Source: Linnemannia schmuckeri
Taxonomy: Eukaryota; Mortierellomycota; Mortierellomycetes; Mortierellales; Mortierellaceae
DNA: 64,000 nucleotides
Assembly (NCBI GenBank): GCA_029449235.1
Contig: JANATG010000012.1
Span: 1,364,001 to 1,428,000 of the forward strand
Reading direction: 5' to 3'
Of this stretch, positions 10,274 to 20,631 are shown one piece after another; the first letter of the stretch is position 1; every line of letters begins with the position of its first letter. A program made the position numbers and the translations under genes. A model generated the notes under the pieces. It was given only the letters and a program-made list of their open reading frames with translations, made no database searches and was not told the origin of the DNA.

Positions 10274-12167
10274 CCACAGCGAACAAAACAAGAGCAACAA
10301 ACGTATCCTCAGCCCCAACATAATCCAACATCGCTTCCACCGCCCAGCAGCAGCCTTCCAGGACCGAACACACCGCCAACATCAAGGATCCTTGTAACCG
10401 AGTCAGGAGGACACTATCAGTACTCAGCTCACCCACCACAGCTCTACTCTACTACTCCATCGCCCCGATCCGAGGCCGAGTTTGTTTGTCTTGAGCGATC
10501 AAACAGAGAATTGAAACAGGCTCTTGAGAGAACAGAGAGGGCTGACAGATTGCAATCGCAAACTAGATACATGGAGACATCTTCTGTTGCTGCACCACCA
10601 CTGTTCTATTTTTGTTCACCCGCACCCGCACCTGCGTCACATCGCAAACAGCAACAGCAGCAACATCAAGCACGGTAAATTTATTAGAATCAACAACGGA
10701 CTGATCTCGATCATGCACAAAATGGATACGACAGCGACGATGAATATGACTAGTCGTCTCCTTTGATACGCCGAACCAGGAAGCAGAGAATGGAGAACCT
10801 TTCTAGAGTCACTCGAGATTTGACTACGGTCAACCTGGACCATGTTCGATTCCAGGTACATATATCTGTTTTGCTCATAACTTTGATTCGGAGCATACAC
10901 ACAGCGAGTCATATCATTGCATACAAATACTGATGATGCATTTATTCCCGGACAAAAAATAGCGGCAAGCTCAAGTCCACTATGAGATAATGCAGTCGCA
11001 TGAGGTGGTAGCCAATACCCGCAAGGACACTCCTCTGGTCTCGAACGAGGATCGAGTCAGTTTGAGTAACAGCACCCACAGCACCACGACCAGCACTAGG
11101 AGAAGCACCTGTAGTCAGCCCTTTCCTCCCGTGGATCCACTGGATGCTTCCTACAAGGCACCTGTCCGGCCTTTGGATCCTTCCTTGTACTTCGCCGATT
11201 TCGTGTTCACTACACCAGACCCAGCTCGAGCAGTCTCAAGTTCTCCCGAACCTGATTTCCTCACACCCTCAAATCCCAAGCGAGCTCGAGCACAGCAACC
11301 GCCTCTGCGACCTACCCGGCTGGTATGTGATCGAAAATCAATCAGGGTTTGATAAAAAAAGGTGCTTTTTTCAATACAAAAGAATAATCACTAATTCACT
11401 ACGCTCGCTGCGTGTGTCGCAATAGGCGACCGCAATCGACGCAAACACATTCCCACTGCTGCCCGAACAACAGAGTAACACGATGGACAACAGGATCGCC
11501 CCCACGACACCACTCAAGATCATACCTCCACGTTCAGCAGCAGCATCAGTCTCAAGAAACATGCTCGGTGAATCCTAAAGACTTGATTAAAATGAACCAG
11601 TCCAAACCCTTCCATTCAACTACTTCGAAACTGCTGCCCATAGCTCCAACCACATCACCGACAGGATCGACAACAATGTCACCTTTATACTCAAAGTTTC
11701 GGGCCATCTCTTGAACATCAAACAAGGTCTTAGCCCTCTTCACGACCCCAGCCAGCACCACCAAGACGATAAGTGACGGTGTTAGTCAGTATGAGCAGGA
11801 ACGCGCCAAGATCAAAGAGAAGACTGACAGCCTCGTCATCAAGTTCAAGACCTTACCTGCTGGTACCGATGGTGCTGGTACAAAGGAATCCTTGAAGAAC
11901 CTCACAACGGCGATCAAAAACGATGATATACAAATGCCACCACGCCTTGATGGACGCACCCGCCGTGCTATAACATCAACCCCGGAGCCTGGGCTGGATA
12001 CGATGGTGGAATCTGATCATGAGCTTGAACCTAACGCCGAAAGGGAGCTGGAGGCCGAGGAGCTAGGAGGCCAAGGAGGCAAGTATGGAAGACAGACCGA
12101 GCGCTGGATTGTGGACGCTGTAGTCATCCCCATTCCCAAATGGCTTCGAGACCATAAGCGCGGTTGA
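10274..12167 (+). pseudogene. Decayed coiled-coil, Pro/Gln-rich gene, copy B
   Basis: No family recognised. Exon-like segments are 10274-10855, 10963-11322 and 11426 onward, with good splice sites (GTACAT, GTATGT donors; AATAG acceptors) that keep frame. The first segment encodes a Pro/Gln-rich part, a coil (PRSEAEFVCLERSNRELKQ) and an acidic stretch. It is interrupted by TAA at 10676, TAG at 10685 and TAG at 10751. The third segment has TAA at 11576 and 11588, then a frame change near 11.72-11.77 kb into a 12167-terminated stretch rich in Glu/Asp. All five stops sit where a Gln codon would suit the surrounding Gln-rich text, consistent with C-to-T change. It is likely a duplicate of the 8.2 kb relic. 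Confidence 0.45.
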
Positions 12168-12169
12168 GT

Positions 12170-13569
12170 GGGTGGGTGGAGGTGAGCCAAGAACAACGCG
12201 GCGAGGAGAGACAGGTGTCCCTCAATTTTCTTTTACAAGAAATATTATTAATTATAATGAGGTGATCCATGAGAGGAAAAAAAAACAAATTTGATGATCG
12301 TGTGATGAACTCGACGGGTTTCTTCATTGCTAAGATAGAAAAAGCCTAGCGAGATATTTGTTCGTTCTAACCTTATGATAAAACAACAGTGATTTTCCTT
12401 CCTCTTACACACATGCAACACAAGAAAGGTCAAAAGAAAAGAAAAGAAAAGAATGCTCGATCCTCCTTCCTCCCTCCTCCCCTCCCTTCCTCCCATGCAC
12501 AGGAAAAATATGATATCAAGACCGGTCCTCCTCTCATCTCGGATAAAAACCAATTGCATCTCCGCACAGGCCATCATCTTTGTCCAAAAAAACAACTTTA
12601 AAGAAAAAAAAAAAAATGGAACAAACAGAGAAGGGAAATTTTTTTGGGCGTAGCGCCTTCTTCGACTCCACAATTTTCACAGTGCGGAACAGGGAAAAAA
12701 AGGAGACAGGCAAAAGATCATGGAGAGACGCAATTTTTCCTACCCTCAAATCGATTTTCCATCCTCGTCCTTGTTTGTTGTATTTTTTTTTTTTTTGCAT
12801 CCATCATTCAGAAGACTTTCTTTACTCATGTGTCCACTGCCATCTCCTGCCTTGATTGTTTTTTTTGTCTTTTTTATTTTTCGACTGGAGTACTACCACT
12901 TCCTATTTACACGTTATTAGCTCTGATCATGTTAGAAAAAATGCATGCAATCAGTGAATAACAAGAAAAAAAAGGAAGTACTCAAGGTGTGAAAAGGTCA
13001 ATGCAAAGATGTGAAAAAAAAGTCAACGCAAGAAGTATGTGGGAAGATGGTGTGCCAGGTTGTGGGTGTCGAAAGTCTAAGTGAAATAAAAGGCTGAAAT
13101 GGTTGCAATGAAAACAATAAAGTGCTCTGCCGGCCTGGCCTCCCTCCTCGCTATCTCATGAGTGACCTGAGAGAGGCTGGGTGGCGGCAAGTTGCTGTCG
13201 TCGATGTCGCAAGTGCCCCTGATGTCGATTTGGTCGTTGTAGTCGTCAGTTCAAAAATTTTGTCAAAGGCAGATGGTACAAAGAAGAACAAGCGCAAAAA
13301 AGATTGATCAAAACAGTGTGATGAAAGAAACGAATGAAAGGACCGCAGATAGAGGGCCGAACCAAGAAAAAAAATAAAAATAAAAAGGACGTAAAATCTG
13401 AATGGACGTTTTTGCGAGGATTTTTTTTTGTCGATAGATCATATCGTTGGATGGATGTTGGATTGCTGAAAGAAAAAGGGATCCGTCCCATGGGTCCGCA
13501 TTCGCCTACACACAAAGAGAAGGGGTCGATGTGATTGATTCCGATATTCCTGCTCCTGTTTCTGTTCCT
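12170..13569. other. Intergenic, A/T-homopolymer-rich, nothing recognised
   Basis: Contains many short poly(A) and poly(T) runs. Its last part is the 3' flank of the minus-strand Yippee-like gene. The small open stretch at 13122-13307 shows no family signature. Confidence 0.4.
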
Positions 13570-14837
13570 TTAGGCGCCCGAGACGTAGTGGAGGAGCGTT
13601 CTCTCCAGAATGAAGCGCCCTTCCTTGTATTGTTCCGTTTGCTCATAGGCCACAAGCTAATTGCATGGGTATATTAATAGGTTCAAGAAAACAAATTAAT
13701 AAAAAAAACTGGGAAAAACCCGTGACAACACGAAACAGTGAGGGATATCATTGTCGTTATCGAATGACCAAATCACGTTTCGGGAGCGGAAGGAGTGAGC
13801 AAAGAAGTAGGGCGAATGACTTACATATTTCCAACCGACAACTGTGGCACATTCGGCGCAATGGATGTCCTGGACTGTGTGCAGACCCGTCCGCATATTG
13901 CGGTCCTCTGCTTCGCCTGTGTAGACGTTGATCCTATGGAAATGCCAGGAATGCAAATGTTATAGTAAACGTCTGTCAGTTTGAAAGGAAGAGAGAGCTC
14001 AAAAGGAGAGTGGACATGCGTGAAGAATAAAAAAAAGGGAATCACATTGGTGGTAAATGCTAAGCCATATGGTGATACTTACACGTTGGAGAACAGATAG
14101 GCTCTTCCGTACTGTCCATGGAATTGCTACGCAAAAGAAGACGAGTAGAGGGGGTCAAGGGTTAGTCAAAGGGTGAAAGGGTCAAAGGGCAAGAAAGAGT
14201 AGTGGCGATACTGGTGAGACCAACAGGATGCAGGATGCATTTTTTTTTCCTCTTCCCCCCGACTCTTTTATTTGGCTATTTGTTCTTGTTGCTATCGCTG
14301 TTGGTTGGTGTCTGTTATTCCATCCACTCCCTTTTTCATGTGTATGTGCGTGTAGACACTTAGTGTGTTTCAACGCACGGAGTCACTTCCGTCGCCACCC
14401 TTTTCCTCTTTCTCTCTCTCTCTCTTTTGTATCCCCTTCCCTTCCCTTCCCCACCGCCCCTCGGATGTCATCAATGTACGAGGATTGGGAGGTCAGGCAA
14501 TGATGTCGAAACCGAGACGATGTAGACGTGAAAAATTTCCATAACCAATCTTTTGATTCTCTCCGGCTTGGGTTTCCCCGATTTCTTGCCACGAGGACAT
14601 CATCAGTCAGCCTTCTTCTCGCTGATTAATCTTTAGCAGCGCGAAGAAGACAGTTAGTTGGTCATAAGGATATCTGTGGAAAGGTGCAATGTTTTTGGGA
14701 CAGAGTAAAAAGAGCACAGCAGGAGTAATGTGGATTACCCTAGAGATGATGTGATCGTGTGTGGCAAAGTGGGTCTTGCAGGCGTTGCAGCCCAGGATTT
14801 TTTCTCCGTAGAGGTACTTCTTGTAGACGATTCCCAT
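13570..14837 (-). CDS. Yippee-like zinc-binding protein
   Basis: Four exons on the minus strand: 14837-14739, 14126-14083, 13933-13825 and 13656-13570, encoding 112 residues, the usual Yippee size. All junctions are GT-AG and keep frame. Family signature is clear: start MGIVYKKYL with G-x-x-I-x-x-CNAC (zinc ligands C17, C20), then THFA, HDHIISR, FHGQYGRAYLF, a VNVYTG segment, TGLHTVQDIHCAEC (zinc ligands C73, C76), GWKY, and a final YKEGRFILE. Yippee proteins are small, highly conserved nuclear/centrosomal zinc-fold proteins; some family relatives bind Cul4-DDB1-type ubiquitin ligases, so a role in cell cycle or protein turnover is possible but not shown here. The first intron is unusually long for this window (612 bases). 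Only exon 1 is readily visible as an ORF. Confidence 0.92.
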
Positions 14838-15163
14838 CGAAAGGAGCTCCGAGTTTTGACGATAGGGAGAGTAGAGGTGGAGTGGAAGTAAGAGGAGGAA
14901 GAGGATGAGCTTCTTGTTGTTCTTGGTTGTGTGTGTTTGGAAGGCTGTTGACTTAACACGGCAGAATATGGTTTGTTGGTTGTTTGTGTGAGTGAGTAGG
15001 AGTGGAAAGAGGGAGGGAGACAGAGAGAGTGTTTTTGGTTGTTGAAAAGGGGAGGAGAGGTGGTTGAAGAGACAGGCACCGACGACTGATACTGAAGTCT
15101 ACGACTAAGTTGTTCTTAGTGTGGGTGGGTGTTGGTTACTTTTTTAGGTAAGAAGGAGGTAAA

Positions 15164-15214
15164 GAAGGAAGGAAGGAAGGAAGGAAGGAAGGAAGGAAGG
15201 AAGGAAGGAAGGAA
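15164..15214. repeat. (GGAA)n microsatellite
   Basis: About twelve tandem GGAA units in the divergent promoter region between the Yippee-like and BAP31-like genes. Confidence 0.9.
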
Positions 15215-15426
15215 AGCGAAAGAAGAAAGGTAACGAAAGAGGGGAGGGGAAGACAAAGAGGTAAGGAAGAGAAAATTTGAATAAGCCCACGGCCAAGCCT
15301 GGTGGTTGTTGCTGTCACTGTCGGTCTGTGGAGGGAGCGGTCAAAAAGGCTAGCGTCGGGCGGAAGAGACGAGAGAACGTGAGTGACGAGGGTGAGGAAG
15401 AGAGACTGGCTGGAGTGCGGTGTGCG

Positions 15427-15475
15427 AAGGAGAAGGGAGAAGGGAGAAGGGAGAAGGGAGAAGAGAGAAGGGAGA
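15427..15475. repeat. (GGGAGAA)n microsatellite
   Basis: About seven tandem 7-base units, slightly degenerate at the end. Confidence 0.85.
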
Positions 15476-16057
15476 GGAAGAAGAGGAAGAAGAGGAGAGG
15501 CAGAAGGAGAGAATAGCGTGAGAGTGGAAGCGGACGGCAAGTCAAGAGAGGCGAACGCCCTTTGCCCAGTGTAGGACTGCTTTTTTGGCACTTTTGAGCA
15601 AGTGATGGCGAAATAGAGGGAGAGGGGGAGCAAAAGGAAGTGAAGGAAGGCTATTATTGCTCATAGCATAATAAAGGCGCACAAGGCACACCCTATTGAC
15701 CAATGGGCACACATACCCCATATCATAATTAAGTTGAAAAAGCAACCAGGATGTTCAACTTCACTCTGTCTTGCCTTGACACAACAAAAAAGAGTAAATC
15801 GTGGCAGAAAACTAATGAACAAAGACAAAGATAACAAACGAAAAAAAAAAGTCGCGTTTGCTACACGACGCGATATGAATAATGAACGAATGAAGTCATC
15901 ATAGTGCAACCATCCAGTTTTCTGTCTTTCCTTTCTTTTTTTTCTTCCCGTCTTCCGTTCCTCCTTTCCCACAAAAAAAGTATTCAACTCCCACGCACAC
16001 ACTTTCACTCACTCTCACTCTCACTCAGCTTTCACACAACACTCACTTACATTCGCC

Positions 16058-17509
16058 ATGTCGCTGCCTTACACCATGGTCTTCGCTCTGCTGATGACCG
16101 AGGCAAGTCTCGTTGTTGTTCTTGTATCCAACTGTTCAAGGAAAAAGGAAAGCAACGCCTACTGACGCTATCCATTGATCCCTTGTTTTCCAACTCTAGA
16201 TGCTCGTCTTTATCGCACTCATCGTAAGAGCACACCTTGTTATTAATGCAGTTGCAATTGCGATCTGGACGACAATGTGACAGGAAACAAGGATTTTCTA
16301 TGTCTATAATTGACCTTCAGGAAGAGCATGGTGAGGCAAAGGTCAGCTCCACTCACACACTATCTTACTCTCGGTGTTCCCATTGATGTTCGTAGCTTCC
16401 TCTGCCACACAGTTGGAGAAGGGGCACACTCAAGTTCTTGTCACAGTCGCCGCTGATGGGTCAAGTCCAGCATATCATGAAGATTATCTTTGTGTAAGTT
16501 GCGGCCTTTGCTTGATATTGGCAACTGCATACGATGTAACCGAACCCCTATCTAACTCATGGATTCCTACTTTTACCTTCTATCATGCGCAGGTACGTGT
16601 TTGTCCTCTTTGTGGGTAAGTGAGCTTGCCAATGATATATACATACCCTGGAGATCGCAGATGTGCGGAGTAGAGAATGTTGTCATAGCAGCAGGAGCAA
16701 CTGCCAGAGGAGAGCGGGAGAAGGAGATAATAATGCTCACACGATTTGTCACCAATTGCTCCTTACTTGCCATGCTGGATAGATTCCGTGAACCGTGTTG
16801 TCAAGGTTGAGGAGGCCAGTGAGCACTCGCATCACCATCAGCAGGACCATATGTCCCAGTCCAACGTCGCCGCTCGCAGATTCTACGCCCAGCGAAACAT
16901 GTAACAAGCACAGCCATCCCCTTCTCGTCTGTTTTTTTGTTAGCTCGGTGGTTATGGAGACACGACAATTGTTCCAATTGACCAAGCCTCACCCATTCTT
17001 TATCATTTTAAATTTTTCTTGAATGTGTCGCACAGGTATCTGACTGGATTCACATTGTTTCTGTCGCTTATCTTGAACCGCTCTTTTTTTCTGATCCTGG
17101 ATCTTCTTCAAAGTGAGGAAAAGATGGAGACCATTAGAAACGAGGTACATATGCATCTTCACACAGACGTATGATGAGACTTTTCTTTGTGTTACACCAT
17201 TTCCTCATGTTGCTAACTATGATCTGCCACCACTTTTCTTTTAACACGATAAATTGTAAACAGGCATCGGTGCAGAGCAAAGAATATGAGCGTGCATTGG
17301 AGTCAGAGACGAAGTTGAAGAAGGAGGTCAAGGAATTGAATGACATTGTGGCCACACATGCGTCAGCCAAGCGTGATCTTGACAACCTCAAGAAGCAGGC
17401 CAAGCAGCAGCAGGAAGAGTATGTCCGCCTTGCTGATGCCAATACTGAGATGGAGAAGAAACTCCAAGGGGTCGAGTTGAAGAACTTGGAGGACAAGAAG
17501 GACATTTGA
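16058..17509 (+). CDS. BAP31-like ER membrane protein (yeast Yet1/Yet3 family)
   Basis: Seven exons: 16058-16102, 16200-16223, 16396-16493, 16593-16615, 16783-16900, 17036-17144, 17264-17509, giving 220 residues. The joined protein matches the BAP31 plan. It starts MSLPYTMVFALL (TM1), then LPLPHSWRRGTLKFLSQSP, a second hydrophobic stretch ending FVLFVDSVNRV, and a third at about 104-127. A Lys/Glu-rich coiled coil covers about 128-216. The C-terminus is KKDI, a KKxx-type ER retrieval signal. BAP31 proteins act as ER cargo receptors and quality-control factors for membrane proteins. Exons 2 and 4 are only 24 and 23 bases long. Intron 1 starts with GC (GCAAGT) instead of GT; the remaining introns are GT-AG. 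Confidence 0.92.
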
Positions 17510-17599
17510 TCTGGTATTCTTTTATTTTTGTACATGGTTGTTGCTTATCGAGAATAGTTTTTTTATTGCACCATGGACATGGTGTGGTGTGTATTTTTG

Positions 17600-17605
17600 C
17601 CAATA
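17600..17605 (+). terminator. AATAAA polyadenylation signal of BAP31-like gene
   Basis: Canonical hexamer about 90 bases after the stop codon. Confidence 0.5.
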
Positions 17606-18111
17606 AAAAGCGCACATATACAGTAGCAAAGCATAACAGAATAACGATAACATTGTTGCATTGAATGGGAGGATGGGAGGATGGGAGGCGCACAAGAGTA
17701 CAGACAAGAGGAGGAAGGTTCACCCATCTTGTGGAGGACCCTAAAAAGGTGAGGAAACAAAAAAAGTTTTTTTTCCCCGACAACAGCATGACCATGCGAT
17801 GCAGCTGAGCGATGGTCGACCACATTGAGGTAGAAGAGGATGGAAATTTTTAAGATTTGCGTACGTGTGTACGTATTTGACGTTTTTCTTTGTGCTCAAC
17901 GGTTGAGTGGGACCCGGTCCCTGTCGAGTGTTGACAAAGGGAAGGAAAGGCACACAAAGTAAAAAAAAAGAGAGAAAAAACGACATACATGCACACATAC
18001 ACACAAACAAACGACACATGGGAATAAGGGCCACAAGGGGAATAAAGCGAGCAAAATCAACAAACAGAAAAAAAATAACGCTAGCATGCAAACATACCCT
18101 CGTTTGCATCC

Positions 18112-18114
<3 letters not shown>

Positions 18115-18149
<35 letters not shown>
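18115..18149. repeat. poly(T) tract, 35 bases
   Basis: Uninterrupted T run in the intergenic region upstream of the myosin gene. Confidence 0.9.
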
Positions 18150-18151
<2 letters not shown>

Positions 18152-19139
18152 CGTTGGAGTCACGGCCGTCTTGCAGGTTTTTTTCAGGCGGAAAACGACC
18201 AGGTCAGAATAACAGAAACAACGAAAGGCCAGAACCATCCAATGCCATTGAACGGAAAGGGCAAGACTGAGGACAAGTGTAGAGGAGGAGAGGGGTTCAA
18301 AATCATTTGCCACTTGATTGATTGAGGAACAGGGACCATACATTGAAGAGAGACCGTTCAGGGACAAGGGGCATGGACAAAACGAGTAAAATGGAACGAG
18401 AGTGGTGAGGATAGATAACGAACGGACGACGGGGTAGGCCTAATTTGTTCACTTTCAACAGGAGGAAGGAAGGACGACGGTGACGCTTCTTTCAGGTGAA
18501 GAAACAAGAAGTAAGGTCAGGCACCAAAAGGATAAGAGACAAGAGAGGTGAATCGACGAATGGGGATCGATCCTGTCAATCCGCACTAGTCTAGTCAGGT
18601 CAACATGAGCATCCACCAGCAGCGAACGACAAGGAAGTCAGGGATCTTGCTTTTTTCTTTTCAAAAAAAAAGCTTCTTTCTTTCCTTCCTCTTCTCCGCT
18701 CGTTGCTGTTATTGTTGTTCGCCCAGTGGTGTGCGTCCTCTTATCCTCTTTCTCCTTTTCTTTTCTCTTTTTCCTTTTTTTTGTTTTTCTTTTTTCTTCT
18801 TCTCTTTTCCCCTCACCCCTCTCGCCCGCCACCATCTTTTTTTTTTCCCCTTCTCCTCCCCCTCCTCCCTTCATCCTCACATTCCTTCCCTCCATCCTTC
18901 CCTTTCCCTGTTACTCATCCTCATCAGTTTGCTCCCGACTCTTGGTGTGGATTCTTTTTTTTGTAGTGTTCCTTTTATTCTTTTTATTTCTTCTCCCCCC
19001 CCCCTCGGTTCTCATCTCTTCGAGGAAACGCGGGCCCTGACTCATCTCAAGAACATACACACAAAAAAAAAGGACAACAGGTAAGAAACAACATCCAAGT
19101 CTATTTTGTTTTTGTTAGCTTTAACACCGAACGGTGTAC

Positions 19140-19168
19140 AAAAAAAAAAAAAAAAAAAAAAAAAAAAA
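19140..19168. repeat. poly(A) tract, 29 bases
   Basis: Uninterrupted A run in intergenic DNA. Confidence 0.9.
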
Positions 19169-20426
19169 CGAGGGGGCTAGCAACGTGGAGCATGGACCTT
19201 GACAACGTGGGTGCATGCTCTCGATATTCTTCCCTTTTTTTTTTGTCCCTTTTGCTATCTGCACATACCTCGTCTGAAGCCCATGACCCTCTCTCTTTTT
19301 TATTCTGAGCACTAAAGCGAAACACACACACACACCATTTACCTTTTACTCACTTTTGACCGAGATGCTCATCTTCCGAGAAAAAAAGGCTTGCCCACCT
19401 GAAATGGGCTCCATCTCCCTCGCTCGAGGAGAAAAAAGAAGTGTATGAAGTTGAGGCGATGGTGCTTCAGGGCACACCGTTGCAGGAGTCAGTCACTCCA
19501 AAAGAGATGATGATGAAAGGTGACGATGAGGGTTCTCATTCTATTCTGGATTCTGTCTACTCACGGGAGAGTTTCCCTTTTCCCTCTTTATCCTTTTTTT
19601 TTTGTTCTTTGCACTTGTTTTTCTTGTTCGATACTGTGGTTTCTTAGCAGTGACATGGGCAGAGCGAAAGGCATTTTTTTTGTTCTTGGATCACTAGGAT
19701 GGAGCCCATTGCCCACTGATCATTTTGCAGCCACATTCGATGCATATTCCAGTTTTCTTCTGTTCTCATCGTCCTTTTCAGGCTGCTTGCTTGTTGTTCA
19801 TTTATCCCTTCGTCTGTGTTGGATTCCAGGTTCACCCCCTCATGACAGGAGACAACAGTCAAAAGAAAAAAAACTAGCTGCACGAGGGGGAGGGAAGGGA
19901 AAGGGACAGGATGCAATGCTGCTTTGTTCTCTTTCCCAATGTCATTTTTCATGCGAGGATTGGGAAGGGCGTATGCGTATGTGGCCGGGAGTGAGTGGTC
20001 TTGATCCCGTCTTTTTTTTTTTATTCCTTTGCCTTGTCTTGCGTCTATGTCAATTGTTCTTTCTCTCTCTGCGCTGCCTCTGCCCCCTCTCCTCATGATC
20101 ATCCTCTTCTCCCTTAGGATCTGTCCCAGCACATCACCGCATGTTATCTGCCCATTTTTTGTACCTCGCTTGTTCTCTGTCGCTACCCTGTGTCATTGGA
20201 TTATGGTCGCACAGGGATACAGTTAGTTCCCTTGCCTTTTTGTTTGTCTGCCTACATAAGGACAAAGCGACCAAACACCGCCCTTTCTTTTTCTATTTTT
20301 TTCTTGTTCTTCTCCCCAAACTCACGTTTCTCCCGTTGAGTTCTCTCCTTCCCGTTCCTTTTTTTCTTCTCCTTTCCTCTCCCACATACCTTCCCTTCAC
20401 ACTATCCTCATGTATATTCTCCGCCT

Positions 20427-20520
20427 TTACGACTCTTAACGACCTTCTGTTATCTTTCTCAACGCTCTCATGATCTGACGCTTTAACGATCTTTACGATC
20501 TCACGACCCTTTTAACGCGT
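20427..20520. promoter_or_regulatory. ACG-core motif cluster ending in ACGCGT, myosin V promoter
   Basis: TTTACGA, TTAACGA, TTTAACGAT, TTTACGATC, TCACGAC and TTTAACGCG follow each other, several about 8-10 bases apart. The last includes ACGCGT at 20515-20520, the MCB cell-cycle box of ascomycete yeasts. It lies 110-205 bases upstream of the myosin start codon. Binding is inferred only. Confidence 0.35.
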
Positions 20521-20631
20521 TCACCTCCCATCTATATGAAAAAGAGCACGCAACGTTTCTCATTTGCAACGACTAAAGTATCTTCATGCCCCCAATTTTC
20601 GTTTGCTTGTAGACCAATCGCAACCTAAATA

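Larger units (their letters stand above)
14838..16057. other. Divergent intergenic region between Yippee-like and BAP31-like genes
   Basis: About 1.2 kb with strong purine strand bias on the plus strand up to 15.66 kb. It holds a GGAA microsatellite and a GGGAGAA repeat. Both flanking genes are transcribed away from it, so it should hold both promoters. No clear TATA or other box was recognised. Confidence 0.5.
17610..20631. other. 3 kb intergenic region upstream of myosin V
   Basis: No supported gene. Contains a 35-base poly(T) tract (18115-18149), a 29-base poly(A) tract (19140-19168), and long pyrimidine-rich stretches from 18.6 to 19.1 kb and 19.5 to 20.5 kb. The last 250 bases contain a cluster of ACG-core motifs ahead of the myosin gene. 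Confidence 0.5.

Noticed and set aside
18605..19084. 159-codon Ser/Phe/Leu-rich frame upstream of myosin V
   Set aside because: Translation of a pyrimidine-rich tract; low complexity, no domain or splice context.
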